Assembly (NCBI GenBank): GCA_036496585.1
Contig: DASXLB010000010.1
Span: forward strand, 23,956-87,955
Direction of reading: 5' to 3'
Length of the DNA stretch: 64,000 nt
Source of the DNA: Vicinamibacterales bacterium
Lineage (GTDB): Bacteria; Acidobacteriota; Vicinamibacteria; Vicinamibacterales; 2-12-FULL-66-21
Shown: positions 33,183 through 43,426 of the stretch, piece after piece
Position numbering within the stretch: the first letter of the stretch is position 1
Layout of the letters: each line of letters opens with the position of its first letter
Notes under the pieces: generated by a model
Told to the model about the DNA's origin: nothing
The model's database searches: none
The model's input: only the letters and a program-made list of their open reading frames with translations
Made by a program: the position numbers and the translations under genes

Positions 33183-34253
33183 ATGAAGGCGTATCTCGCG
33201 GTGACCGCGCTGCTGTTGGGTTTGCCGGCGGGGTATCGGGGCGTGGCCGTCGATGCCATGCTGGCCGGCGATCAGATGGGGGCGCGCCGGCCGGACGTCC
33301 TGAAAGAACCGGCGCGGCCGGGTTCGGAAGGGGCGCCCAAGCAGTCGTCGCCCGCGTCGCCGCCTCCTCCCGATGCGGAAATCTACCTGGCGCCGCTGAC
33401 CCGCGAGAACGGGCGGGTCACGGTCGGCACCGCGGTCAACATCACCAACAACCCCGGCTACGACAACCAGCCGTTCTTTTCGTCCGATGGCCGATCGATC
33501 CTGTTCACGTCGATGCGCCCGTCACCGGCGCTGAGCGGCGGTTCCGGCGCGCCGCAGACCGACATCTTCCGCTACGACCTCGCGTCGCAGGCGATCGTCC
33601 GCGTCACCCAGACGCCCGAGAGCGAGTACTCGCCGACGCCGATGCTCGACGGTCGGCGGCTTTCGGTCGTGCGCGTCGAGGCGGATGGGACGCAGCGGCT
33701 GGCCAGTATCACGCCGGATGGCCCAACGATCCAGATGGACGTGATCCTGCCGGACGTCAAGCCGGTCGGGTATCACGCGTGGGCCGACGATCAGACGCTC
33801 GCGCTGTTCGTGCTCGGAGCCAACCGCGCTCCCGCGACGCTTCAGCTCGGCGACACCCGGACCGGCCGGGCGCGTGTCGTTGCGACCGATGTCGGGCGCT
33901 CGATTCTGCGCATGCCTGGGACCGGTCCCAGCCGTCATATCAGCTTCGTGCAGCGGGAACGCGCCGGTGAGACCACGACGCTCGTCGTCAAGGAACTCGA
34001 TCCGGCAACCGGCGCGATCACCGCATTGACGCCGTCGGTCGCCGGCAGCCGCGAGGCGGACCTCGCGTGGATGCCGGACGGCACGCTGCTGATGGCGAAG
34101 GACGAGGAGCTGTTCGCCTGGCGGCGCGGCGACGCGGCGTGGACGCCCGTGGCGGATCTTTCACGGCTGGGCTTGCGCAGCGTCTCGCGACTGGCTGTCA
34201 GCCCGCAGGGCGACCGGCTCGCGCTCGTCGGACTCCCGCCGAAGACGCGTTGA
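33183..34253 (+). CDS. Secreted TolB/WD40-like (PD40) beta-propeller protein
   Basis: 356 residues from ATG 33183; the open frame upstream is not coding-like. A Sec signal (MKAYLAVTALLLGLPAGYRG) is followed by a Pro/Ser-rich linker and by PD40-type repeats such as PGYDNQPFFSSDGRSILFTS, SEYSPTPMLDGRRLSVVR and READLAWMPDGTLLMAKD. It resembles TolB or the C-terminal propellers of peptidase-associated proteins. It is probably periplasmic. A receiver-domain gene follows after 24 bp. Confidence 0.72.
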   Translation: MKAYLAVTALLLGLPAGYRGVAVDAMLAGDQMGARRPDVLKEPARPGSEGAPKQSSPASPPPPDAEIYLAPLTRENGRVTVGTAVNITNNPGYDNQPFFSSDGRSILFTSMRPSPALSGGSGAPQTDIFRYDLASQAIVRVTQTPESEYSPTPMLDGRRLSVVRVEADGTQRLASITPDGPTIQMDVILPDVKPVGYHAWADDQTLALFVLGANRAPATLQLGDTRTGRARVVATDVGRSILRMPGTGPSRHISFVQRERAGETTTLVVKELDPATGAITALTPSVAGSREADLAWMPDGTLLMAKDEELFAWRRGDAAWTPVADLSRLGLRSVSRLAVSPQGDRLALVGLPPKTR

Positions 34254-34277
34254 TATACTGATCTCGGGAGTGCTTTC

Positions 34278-34682
34278 GTGTCCGCGGGCGAGCCTGCTCT
34301 GGTCCTACTCGTAGAAGACGATCCCGACGGGCGATTACTGTTCGCCGACTGGTTGCGCGACGCCGGCTTCCGGGTGGAAACGGCGCACAACGGCCTGCAG
34401 GCGCTCGAGCGCGCAGTCGAACTCCGTCCGGACGCGATTCTCACCGACCTCGACATCCCGGGCATCGACGGCTACGAGCTGACACGCCGCATCAAGAACG
34501 GCCCGTGGACCGCCTCGGTGCCGGTGCTGGCCGTGACGGGCTATGGTCCATTCACGCAGGATCCCTCCCGCGCCGACCGCGCCGGTTGCGACGCAATTCT
34601 GCCCAAGCCCTGCGATCGCGGCGACCTCATCACGACGCTGAATGAGCTGATTGCCGCGGCGCGCCGCCAGCAAAACGCGTAG
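34278..34682 (+). CDS. Single-domain response regulator
   Basis: 134 residues from GTG 34278. It has the acidic patch LLVEDDPDG, phospho-acceptor Asp in AILTDLDIPGIDG, Thr in LAVTGYG and Lys in ILPKPCD. There is no output domain, so it acts by protein contact, as in CheY-like or DrrA-type signalling. No kinase is adjacent; the partner is unknown. It probably shares a transcript with the preceding propeller gene. Confidence 0.88.
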   Translation: MSAGEPALVLLVEDDPDGRLLFADWLRDAGFRVETAHNGLQALERAVELRPDAILTDLDIPGIDGYELTRRIKNGPWTASVPVLAVTGYGPFTQDPSRADRAGCDAILPKPCDRGDLITTLNELIAAARRQQNA

Positions 34683-34751
34683 CGGCCGCGGCCTGCTGCT
34701 GCGCTGGTCGACCGGCGCGAACAGCGAGCCGGCGGTCCAGGAGGCACTCAT

Positions 34752-35903
34752 GTGGGCGTGAGACGGACCAACTTGAAAGATCAGATCGGCGGTGATCTCA
34801 ACATCGCCGCCGCGAGCCTGTTGCAGGATCTCGCGCTCCTGCAGCCGAACGAGCGCAGCCGTTTCGGCTACAAGCGCGCGGCGAAAGCGCTGGCGGCCGG
34901 TATCGATCGGCCGATCGCCGATCTGATTGCCGAGGGCACCTTCCGCGAAATCCCGTGCGTGGGCGCGGCGACAGAGCGCGTGGCGGTCGAACTGGTGCAG
35001 ACCGGCGCCTCGCCGACCGTCGACCGCGCGGTCGAGAGTTCGCCGCGGCGGACTGAGGTGGAGAAGCGGCGGCGGTTCCGCCGCGCGTACCTGAGCCGCT
35101 ATGCCATGCGGTTGGCGATGGACGCGCGGCTGCCGGCATCGGTGGTGTCGCGCGCCCGGTATCTCGGCGACCTGCAGATGCACTCGACCTGGAGCGATGG
35201 GGTCGAAACGATCGCGGGGCTGGCGGAAGGTGCCGCCGCGCTCGGCTGGAGACGGATCGGCGTCACCGACCATTCGTATGGGCTGCCGATCGCGCGGGGC
35301 ATGAGCATGGACGCCGTTCGACGGCAGCATCGCGAGATCGACGCGCTCAACGAGGAGCTGGCCGGCCGCGTACGCGTCTACAAGGGGGTCGAGGCCAACA
35401 TTCTCGCCGACGGCTCTCTGGATCTGCAGGCTGACGAACGCCCGCTCTTCGACTACGTGATCGCGTCGCCCCACTCGGCGCTGCGTTCCGGCGCCGACCA
35501 GACCGCGCGTATGCTGGGCGCCGTGTCGCTCCCAGGCGTCGCCATACTGGGCCACCCCCAGGGACGCATGTACAACAACCGGCCGGGCGTGACCGCCGAC
35601 TGGCGGCGCGTCTTCCGCGAAGCGGCGGCGCGCGACGTGGCGATCGAGATCGACGGGAATTGGTACCGGCAGGATGTGGACTACGAGCTGGCCGCGATCG
35701 CCACCGCCGAGGGCTGCCTGTTCGCGCTCGACAGCGACGCGCACAGCCTTTCCGAGTTCGCGTTCACCGACTATGCGATCGCGATCGCCCGGGTCGCCGC
35801 GATCCCGGCCGAGCGCGTGGTCAACTGCTGGGACGACCCGACGTTCGACGCGTGGCTGGATTCGAGGCGCGCCGGGACGCGAGCCGATCGACCGCGCGCC
35901 TGA
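34752..35903 (+). CDS. PHP-domain protein with PolX-like N-terminus
   Basis: 383 residues from GTG 34752, supported by AGGAGG at 34739-34744 seven bases upstream. Residues ~15-90 resemble the helix-hairpin-helix part of family X DNA polymerase (FGYKRAAKALAAG...FREIPCVGAATERVAVEL). Residues ~135-370 form a PHP domain with metal motifs DLQMHSTWSDG, VTDHSYG, EANIL, ASPHSA, LGHPQGR and DSDAHS. The nucleotidyltransferase palm of PolX is absent, so it is probably a phosphoesterase or DNA-end processing protein rather than a polymerase. It is convergent with the leucine operon. Confidence 0.78.
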   Translation: MGVRRTNLKDQIGGDLNIAAASLLQDLALLQPNERSRFGYKRAAKALAAGIDRPIADLIAEGTFREIPCVGAATERVAVELVQTGASPTVDRAVESSPRRTEVEKRRRFRRAYLSRYAMRLAMDARLPASVVSRARYLGDLQMHSTWSDGVETIAGLAEGAAALGWRRIGVTDHSYGLPIARGMSMDAVRRQHREIDALNEELAGRVRVYKGVEANILADGSLDLQADERPLFDYVIASPHSALRSGADQTARMLGAVSLPGVAILGHPQGRMYNNRPGVTADWRRVFREAAARDVAIEIDGNWYRQDVDYELAAIATAEGCLFALDSDAHSLSEFAFTDYAIAIARVAAIPAERVVNCWDDPTFDAWLDSRRAGTRADRPRA

Positions 35904-35920
35904 GGTGAGCCGCGATCGTT

Positions 35921-36823
35921 TCAGCGGTGGCGAACCGCCGCGGCGTAGCGCGAAGCGAGGAGATGACCGAGCCGCGGCTCGAGCGCGCGCGACGCGGCGA
36001 GCACGCCGTCGATGTTGACGCCGGTCTGGATGCCGTAGCCGTCGAGCATGTAGAGGAGATCCTCGGTCGCGAGGTTGCCGGTGGCCCCCGGCGCATACGG
36101 GCAGCCGCCCAGACCGCCGGCCGAGGCGTCGAAGACGGCCACGCCGTGCTGGAGCGCGGCAAGGACGTTCACGAGCGCGGTGCCGCGCGTGTCGTGGAAG
36201 TGCAGCGCGATCCGCTCGAGAGGGACGCGGCGCGTAACCGCGTCGAGCAGCCGCGGCACCTGCGCCGGGTGCGCGATGCCGATCGTGTCGCTGACCGCCA
36301 CCTCGTAGGCGCCCATCTCGACCAGCGCCGCGCTCACGGTGGCCACGGCGTCCGGCGACACCTCGCCTTCGAACGGGCACCCGAACGCCGTCGAGACATA
36401 GGCACGCACCCGCAGCCCCGCGTCCCGCGCCCTGGCGCAGACCCCGGTGTACTGGCGCAGCGATTCCGCGATCGTCTGGTTGATGTTGCGGCGGCTGAAC
36501 GACTCCGACGCCGCCGCGAAGATCGCCACTTCGTCGGCGCGCGCCTCGATCGCGCGATCGAGTCCCGCGAGGTTGGGCACGAGCGCCGAGTAGGTCGTGC
36601 CGTGCCGCCGGCGGATCCCCGCGAACACGTCCGCGGCGTCGGCCATCTGCGGCACCCAGGTCGGGCTGACGAACGCCGACACCTCGATTGCCGCGTGCCC
36701 AGCGTCGGCGAGGCGATCGACGAAGGCGATCTTGTCGGTGGTGGCGATCGGCGCGGCCTCGTTCTGCAGCCCGTCGCGCGGGCCGACCTCGACGATCCGA
36801 ACGTGGCTGGGCAGCTGGCGCAT
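35921..36823 (-). CDS. liuE: Hydroxymethylglutaryl-CoA lyase
   Basis: 300 residues from ATG 36823 (MRQLPSHVRIVEVGPRDGLQNE); an upstream open frame overlaps the carrier gene and is a shadow. The TIM-barrel signature VGPRDGLQNE, metal-binding HFHDTRG and the catalytic Cys loop GGLGGCPYAPGATGN are all present. It cleaves HMG-CoA to acetoacetate and acetyl-CoA, the last step of leucine degradation. It is the last gene of the operon that begins with mccB. Confidence 0.94.
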   Translation of the reverse strand: MRQLPSHVRIVEVGPRDGLQNEAAPIATTDKIAFVDRLADAGHAAIEVSAFVSPTWVPQMADAADVFAGIRRRHGTTYSALVPNLAGLDRAIEARADEVAIFAAASESFSRRNINQTIAESLRQYTGVCARARDAGLRVRAYVSTAFGCPFEGEVSPDAVATVSAALVEMGAYEVAVSDTIGIAHPAQVPRLLDAVTRRVPLERIALHFHDTRGTALVNVLAALQHGVAVFDASAGGLGGCPYAPGATGNLATEDLLYMLDGYGIQTGVNIDGVLAASRALEPRLGHLLASRYAAAVRHR

Positions 36824-36840
36824 CTCTATCGTTCCACGCG

Positions 36841-37224
36841 TCACTCGAGATCGATCAGGCTGACGTCCGGTTGCACCAGATCGCCGACCTTGCAGTGCAC
36901 GGCCCGGACGCGTCCCTCGCCGGACGCGCGCACCGGCAGCTCCATCTTCATCGCTTCGAGCACAATCAGCGTCTGTCCCGCCTCGACCTGGTCGCCCGCA
37001 GAGACGTTGATGCCGATCACCGTCGCGGGCATGGGCGAGGTCAGCGACGCGTGGGTGGGCTGCGTCCGGCGCGGCGCCGCTTCGTCCTCCAGACGATAGA
37101 CGTCCCCTCGATCGAAGACCCACGTGACTTCGCCGACGGCCACGACGAACATCCGCTGCGTCCGATCGCCGTCGCGCACGAGGAGCTCGCCGGCGGCCGG
37201 GCCACGGGTGACCGTCAGGCTCAT
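36841..37224 (-). CDS. Separate biotin carrier part of the split MCC alpha subunit
   Basis: 127 residues from ATG 37224, which overlaps the biotin carboxylase stop in ATGA. The C-terminal ~75 residues are a biotinyl domain with the biotinylation motif EAMKM (Lys near 90). The first ~50 residues (WVFDRGDVYRLEDE) resemble the end of the BT linker domain of MCC/ACC alpha subunits. It carries carboxybiotin between the carboxylase and MccB. In most bacteria it is fused to the carboxylase. Confidence 0.85.
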   Translation of the reverse strand: MSLTVTRGPAAGELLVRDGDRTQRMFVVAVGEVTWVFDRGDVYRLEDEAAPRRTQPTHASLTSPMPATVIGINVSAGDQVEAGQTLIVLEAMKMELPVRASGEGRVRAVHCKVGDLVQPDVSLIDLE

Positions 37225-38708
37225 CGTCCCCACCCGCGCAAGTCCGCCCACGCATCCGCGGCGGGCGGCGCCAGCGGCGACGAGGGACGGCCGGCTGTCC
37301 GCGCGAACGCGGCGGCGGCCCGGACGGCCGGCGACGGTTCAGGGACGCGCAGCAGATCGGTCAGGTGCGCGTCGATGAAGCCGGTGTCGATCGCGCCGGC
37401 GGCGAAGGCCGGGTGCGCGAGCACCGCGATGAGGAACGGGATGTTGGTCCGCACGCCGAGCACGGGGAACGATCGCAGCGCCGCGATAGCGCGCGCAATC
37501 GCGCCGTCGCGCGTGTCGGCGGCGACGGTCAGCTTCGCCAGCATCGGGTCGTACTGCACCGGGACCTCGGCCCCTTCTTCGACGCCGCTGTCGACGCGAA
37601 TACCTGGTCCCGACGGCTCCCGGTAGAGCAGCAGCGGGCCGGCCTGGGGCAGGAAGCCAGCCGCCGGATCCTCGGCGTAGACGCGGCACTCGATCGCATG
37701 GCCGCGCTGCGTCAGCTGGGCCTGGGTCCACGGCAGATCGCCGCCGGCCGCGACGTGCAGCTGCGCGCGCACCAGATCGGTGCCGGTGACCAGTTCGGTG
37801 ACCGGATGCTCGACCTGGAGTCGCGTGTTCATCTCGAGAAAATAGAACCGTGCCGCGTCGCCCTGCCCTTCGAGCAGGAACTCGATCGTGCCCGCGTTGA
37901 CGTAGCCGCAGGCGCGGGCCGCCGCGACTGCCGCCTCGCCCATGCGCGCGCGCAAGGCCGGCGTGAGCGCCGTCGACGGGCTCTCCTCGATCACCTTCTG
38001 GTGCCGCCGCTGCACGGAGCAGTCGCGCTCGAAGAGGTGGACAGCGTGTCCGTGCGCGTCGGCGAAGACCTGGATCTCCACGGGGCGCGGTCGCTCGACC
38101 AGCCGTTCGACGTAGAGCGTACCGTCGCCAAACGCCGCCTGCGCCTCACGCCGCGCCGAGGGAATGGCCTCGGCCAGCGCGCCGGCCTCGCGCGCGACGC
38201 GCATCCCCTTGCCGCCGCCGCCGGCCGACGCCTTGATCAGCACGGGAAACCCGATCTCGTTCGCGGCTGCCGCGATCCCGGGGTCGCCCTGGTCGGTGGG
38301 GGTTCGGCCGGGCACGACGGGGACCCCTGCCGCCTCCATCAGCCGGCGTGCGCCGATCTTCGAGCCCATGGCGTCGATCGCGGCCGGCGGCGGCCCGACG
38401 AAGATCAATCCCGCCGCCTCGCAGGCCCGCGCGAACGCGGCGCGCTCGGACAGAAACCCGTAGCCGGGATGGACCGCGTCGGCCCCCGTCGACGCCGCGG
38501 CGTCGAGGATCACCGGGATCCGCAGGTAGCTCTCCGCTGCGGGCGCGGGTCCGACGCGCACCGCGAAGTCGGCGGCGCGCACGTGCGGCGCGGTCGCATC
38601 CGGATCGGAATACACCGCGACCGTCTCGACGCCGAGCTCGCGGCAGGCTCGCACGATCCGCAGCGCGATTTCGCCGCGGTTGGCGATCAGGAGCCGCCGG
38701 ACAGCCAT
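37221..38708 (-). CDS. liuD: Biotin carboxylase part of the split MCC alpha subunit
   Basis: 495 residues from ATG 38708. The ATP-grasp biotin carboxylase motifs are ANRGEIALRI, GFLSERAAFA, KASAGGGGKGMR, ERDCSVQRRHQKVIEE and MNTRLQVEHPVTE. The protein ends AWADLRGWGR, where the BT linker of a full MCC alpha subunit would begin, and the carrier continues in the overlapping gene. It carboxylates biotin with ATP and bicarbonate. The start overlaps the hydratase gene by 22 bases, so the operon is tightly coupled. Confidence 0.93.
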   Translation of the reverse strand: MAVRRLLIANRGEIALRIVRACRELGVETVAVYSDPDATAPHVRAADFAVRVGPAPAAESYLRIPVILDAAASTGADAVHPGYGFLSERAAFARACEAAGLIFVGPPPAAIDAMGSKIGARRLMEAAGVPVVPGRTPTDQGDPGIAAAANEIGFPVLIKASAGGGGKGMRVAREAGALAEAIPSARREAQAAFGDGTLYVERLVERPRPVEIQVFADAHGHAVHLFERDCSVQRRHQKVIEESPSTALTPALRARMGEAAVAAARACGYVNAGTIEFLLEGQGDAARFYFLEMNTRLQVEHPVTELVTGTDLVRAQLHVAAGGDLPWTQAQLTQRGHAIECRVYAEDPAAGFLPQAGPLLLYREPSGPGIRVDSGVEEGAEVPVQYDPMLAKLTVAADTRDGAIARAIAALRSFPVLGVRTNIPFLIAVLAHPAFAAGAIDTGFIDAHLTDLLRVPEPSPAVRAAAAFARTAGRPSSPLAPPAADAWADLRGWGR

Positions 38709-39469
38709 GACGGAATGCGTTTGTCGAGGAAGGCGCGCATGCCTTCCTGGCCTTCCGGCGAAACCCGCCGGTCGGCGATGGCATTGACGGTCAGTTCGGC
38801 AGCCGCCGTGCGGTCCGCCCCCGCGACCGCGGCGATCAGCTCCTTGGCGGCGGCCACCGCGCGCGGAGCCGAGGTCAACAGATCGTTGACGTATTTGGCG
38901 ACGATGCGATCGATCTCGGCCGCATCGCCGATCGCATGCACCAGGCCGACCTCCCGCGCGCGGGCCGCCGAGAATCGCGCGCCGGTCAGGAAGAGTTCGC
39001 GCGCGGCCGACCGGCCAATCTTGGCGAGCGCGTACGGCGCGATGACCGCGGGCAGGATCCCCAGCTTCACCTCGGTGAACCCGAACATCGCATCCTCGGC
39101 CGCGACGACGATGTCGCAGACCGCGGCCAGGCCGACGCCGCCGCCGAGCGCCGCGCCGTGGACGCGCCCGATGAGCGGAATGGGCAGTGCGTCGAGCGCG
39201 GCGAACATCCGGGCCATCATGCGGGCGTCGCGGACGTTCTCGTCGCGCGAGTAGCCGACCATCTTCGACATCCACGTCAGATCCGCGCCAGCGCAGAACG
39301 CCTTGCCGGCGCCGGCGAGCACCGCGACGCGGGCCTGGCCGTCGGCCGTTACCGACTCCGCCCAGCTGGTCAGCTCGGCCATGAGCGATTCGTCGAACGC
39401 GTTGCGCACGTCGGGCCGGTTGAGCGTGACGCGCAGGACCGGTCCGTCTTCAGCGACGAGTAGCGTCAT
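38687..39469 (-). CDS. liuC: Enoyl-CoA hydratase (methylglutaconyl-CoA hydratase-like)
   Basis: 260 residues from ATG 39469 (MTLLVAEDGPVLRVTLNRPD). The crotonase fold has the oxyanion motifs CAGADLTWMSKM and GAALGGGVGL and a catalytic Glu region FGFTEVKLGILPA. In this operon it most likely hydrates 3-methylglutaconyl-CoA to HMG-CoA; other enoyl-CoA substrates are possible. It lies between the two MCC subunit genes. Confidence 0.85.
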   Translation of the reverse strand: MTLLVAEDGPVLRVTLNRPDVRNAFDESLMAELTSWAESVTADGQARVAVLAGAGKAFCAGADLTWMSKMVGYSRDENVRDARMMARMFAALDALPIPLIGRVHGAALGGGVGLAAVCDIVVAAEDAMFGFTEVKLGILPAVIAPYALAKIGRSAARELFLTGARFSAARAREVGLVHAIGDAAEIDRIVAKYVNDLLTSAPRAVAAAKELIAAVAGADRTAAAELTVNAIADRRVSPEGQEGMRAFLDKRIPSWLSGGS

Positions 39470-39485
39470 ACAGTGGCCCGCCTGG

Positions 39486-41093
<1,608 letters not shown>

Positions 41094-41115
41094 CAGAGGC
41101 TCAACGCCATGCGGA

Positions 41116-41143
41116 ATTATAGCTGTGAAGCAAATCAGGACAA
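41116..41143 (-). promoter_or_regulatory. Probable sigma-70 promoter of the leucine operon
   Basis: On the minus strand TTGTCC (41143-41138) is followed after 16 bases by TATAAT (41121-41116), a perfect -10 box, 23 bp upstream of the MccB ATG. A small dyad GACAAATGTC (41139-41148) overlaps the -35 box and might be an operator. Confidence 0.55.
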
Positions 41144-41154
41144 ATGTCTGTTAA

Positions 41155-41183
41155 TTGGACACTCAGGGCGATCTGTGTATATA
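41155..41183 (+). promoter_or_regulatory. Probable sigma-70 promoter of the NtrC-like regulator
   Basis: TTGGAC (41155-41160), a 17-base spacer and TATATA (41178-41183). The expected start of transcription is near 41190, only about six bases before ATG 41196, so the transcript would be almost leaderless. Confidence 0.5.
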
Positions 41184-41195
41184 TTCGTCGTTGGT

Positions 41196-42596
41196 ATGAC
41201 GACACTCAGTCGCAAGAAATATCGTGTTCTCGCAGTGGACGACGAGCCGGCCATGATCGAGTGGCTGAAGATCCTGCTCGAGCACGAGGGCTACGAGGTC
41301 CGCACGGCGATGATCGGCACGCGCGGCGACGAGATATTCAAGACCTGGAAGCCCGACGTCGTCATCACCGACATGATGCTGCCCGACATCGACGGGCTGG
41401 AGCTGCTGCGCCGCTTCAAGCAGACCCATAACGACACCGAGGTGATAGTCGTGACGGGCCATGGCAGCGTGCCGAAGGCGGTAGAGGCGATGAAGGCGGG
41501 CGCGCACTCCTTCGTCGAGAAACCGATCGAGCCCGATACGCTGCTGCAGATGCTCGAGCGCGCGATCGAGCGCCGCGATCTGCTCAGCGAGAACATGCTC
41601 CTGAAGCAGAAAGTGGAGGGGCAGTTCCGCTTCGGCAACATCATCGGCAAGAGCAAGAAGATGCACGAGGTGCTCGAGCTGGTCGAGAGCGTCGCGGGCA
41701 GCGACGCCAACATCCTCATCCAGGGAGAGAACGGCACCGGCAAGGAGCTCATCGCCAACGCGATTCACTACAACAGCAAGCGCGCCAAGGGACCGTTCAT
41801 CAAGATCAACTGTGCGGCGATTCCGAAGGATCTAATCGAGTCTGAGCTGTTCGGGTACAAGAAGGGGGCCTTCACCGGGGCGCAGAACGACAAGGAAGGC
41901 CTGTTCGAGATGGCGGAAGGGGGCTCGCTGCTGCTCGACGAGATCGGTGAGATGCCGCCCTACCTGCAGACGAAGCTGCTGCGGGTGTTGCAGGAGCGCG
42001 AGTACCGGCCGATCGGCAGCGACCGGATCGTCCGCGTCGACTTCCGTCTCGTCTGCGCGACCAATATCGATCTGGACGCGGCGCTGCGCGACGGCAAGCT
42101 GCGCGAGGATCTCTATTTCCGGATCAACACGATCACCCTGCGGGTGCCGCCGCTGCGCGAGCGCACCGAGGACATTCCGCTGCTCTGCGAGCACTTCCTC
42201 GAGAAATACAAGCAGCGCCACCAGCGCAACGTCAAGTCGATTGCCCCGGCGGCGTACCACGTGCTCATCCGGCATCGCTGGCCCGGCAACGTCCGCGAAC
42301 TGGAAAACGTCATCGAGCGCGGCGTGCTGGTCGCCAAGGGGCAGGAGATCACCGTCAACGACCTGCCCGAGTCACTGCGCAGCGACAGCGCGACGACGAC
42401 AGAGTTCGTCGTCCCGCCGCATCGCACCCTGGCCGAGATCGAGAAGATGGCGATTGTCCAGACGCTGCAGCGCACGAACTGGAACAAACAGGAAGCAGCG
42501 CAGATTCTCGGCCTCTACCGGCCGACGCTCTACAGCAAGATGAAGAAGCACGAGATCCAGGACGGTAGCAAAGCCCGGCGGGCGGCGGGGGCCTGA
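41196..42596 (+). CDS. NtrC-family sigma-54-dependent response regulator
   Basis: 466 residues from ATG 41196; the frame upstream is open but is a shadow of mccB. Receiver (1-120) with VDDEP, phospho-acceptor Asp in [13 protein letters not shown] and Lys in VEKPIEP. AAA+ domain with Walker A GENGTGKE near 178, the sigma-54 contact motif GAFTGA near 225 and Walker [14 protein letters not shown]-terminal Fis-type helix-turn-helix ([20 protein letters not shown]) completes it. It activates sigma-54 promoters after phosphorylation; its kinase and targets are not visible here. It is divergent from the leucine operon but need not control it. Confidence 0.95.
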   Translation: MTTLSRKKYRVLAVDDEPAMIEWLKILLEHEGYEVRTAMIGTRGDEIFKTWKPDVVITDMMLPDIDGLELLRRFKQTHNDTEVIVVTGHGSVPKAVEAMKAGAHSFVEKPIEPDTLLQMLERAIERRDLLSENMLLKQKVEGQFRFGNIIGKSKKMHEVLELVESVAGSDANILIQGENGTGKELIANAIHYNSKRAKGPFIKINCAAIPKDLIESELFGYKKGAFTGAQNDKEGLFEMAEGGSLLLDEIGEMPPYLQTKLLRVLQEREYRPIGSDRIVRVDFRLVCATNIDLDAALRDGKLREDLYFRINTITLRVPPLRERTEDIPLLCEHFLEKYKQRHQRNVKSIAPAAYHVLIRHRWPGNVRELENVIERGVLVAKGQEITVNDLPESLRSDSATTTEFVVPPHRTLAEIEKMAIVQTLQRTNWNKQEAAQILGLYRPTLYSKMKKHEIQDGSKARRAAGA

Positions 42597-42599
42597 TGC

Positions 42600-42671
42600 G
42601 GAATGTGGAAATGTGGAGATGTGGAGATGTGGAAATCTGAACACTTCCACATCCCCACATTTCCACATTCT
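42600..42671. repeat. Long stem-loop built from ATGTGGA repeats
   Basis: The left arm starts GAATGTGGAAATGTGG (42601-42616) and pairs exactly with CCACATTTCCACATTC (42655-42670). The stem continues inwards to ~42626/42645 with one A-C mismatch and a G-U pair, giving about 26 pairs. The left side is a tandem array of four ATGTGGA-type units. It starts four bases after the regulator stop. It may be a terminator, but its size and repeat structure suggest a dispersed element. Confidence 0.6.
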
Positions 42672-42752
42672 TCTTGGCATACCGCTTGATACACCACTCC
42701 TGATGAAACCCGAGCGCGCGCGTCGCGCCCGGGAGGGCCCAAGGAGGAAGAT

Positions 42753-43004
42753 GTGGACGAACGATCCCGTGTATTGACCGCAACCGTGCTCGGAGCGATT
42801 GCCGGTGGCGTGTGGGGCTGGCTATATCTGACCGTGAAGGGCCGGCACGTCCGCAGCCAGATCGAACCCAAACTCGACGATTTCATGCGCGAGCTGCACA
42901 GTCTGCGCGGTACGGTCGAGAAGGCGCGGAGTGCGGCGAACGAGGGGTGGCGGTCGTTGAACGACGTGGCTGCGGGCGCCCCGCAGGGCCGCTGGTCGGC
43001 ATAA
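42753..43004 (+). CDS. Small YtxH-like membrane protein
   Basis: 83 residues from GTG 42753, with AAGGAGG at 42740-42746 as ribosome site. An N-terminal membrane helix (VLTATVLGAIAGGVWGWLYL) is followed by a helical charged part (IEPKLDDFMRELHSLRGTVE). It resembles YtxH-like envelope proteins. It starts a run of four small genes ending at 44042. The function is unknown. Confidence 0.65.
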   Translation: MDERSRVLTATVLGAIAGGVWGWLYLTVKGRHVRSQIEPKLDDFMRELHSLRGTVEKARSAANEGWRSLNDVAAGAPQGRWSA

Positions 43005-43011
43005 AGGGGGG

Positions 43012-43407
43012 ATGATGAGCGGAGATATCAGCTCTCTCGCGACCCCCCTCTGGATCATGGCAGGCCTGAGCATTCTCGAAGCCCTCTTGCTCATCGGGTT
43101 CGCGATAGGCGGCTACCTGGTCTATGCGCGTCTCCTGGCGGTCGTCCACGACCTCGAGGCGCGTCAGATTGCCCCCATCCGGGAGAAGGTCGACGCCATT
43201 CTGGTCGACGTCAAGACCGTCACCTCGAGGGTCGCGCACCAGACCGAGCGCGTCGACGAGGCGGTCACCGGCACCATCCATCGGGTGGACGAGACGGCGA
43301 CGCGCGTCCGCGCCGGCGTCTTCGACAAAGTCAACCAGGCGGTGGGCGTGGTCCGCGGCGTGCGCGCCGTGATCATCTCGCTGCTTCACCGCGAGTCTCA
43401 CGCATAG
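43012..43407 (+). CDS. Small membrane protein with coiled coil (DUF948-like)
   Basis: 131 residues from ATG 43012 (ATG 43015 is also possible), preceded by AAAGGGGGG. One membrane helix (MAGLSILEALLLIGFAIGGY) is followed by a long amphipathic helix (IREKVDAILVDVKTVTSRVA). The pattern matches DUF948-type proteins that are often linked to general stress. It is 7 bp from the previous gene. Confidence 0.6.
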   Translation: MMSGDISSLATPLWIMAGLSILEALLLIGFAIGGYLVYARLLAVVHDLEARQIAPIREKVDAILVDVKTVTSRVAHQTERVDEAVTGTIHRVDETATRVRAGVFDKVNQAVGVVRGVRAVIISLLHRESHA

Positions 43408-43426
43408 CGATTCCACAGGAGGATTC

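Noticed and set aside
42601-42670. Short peptide-coding frames in the ATGTGGA stem-loop (Met-Trp-Lys-Cys-Gly type)
   Set aside because: They result from the nucleotide repeat; there is no ribosome site, and both strands give similarly repetitive products.
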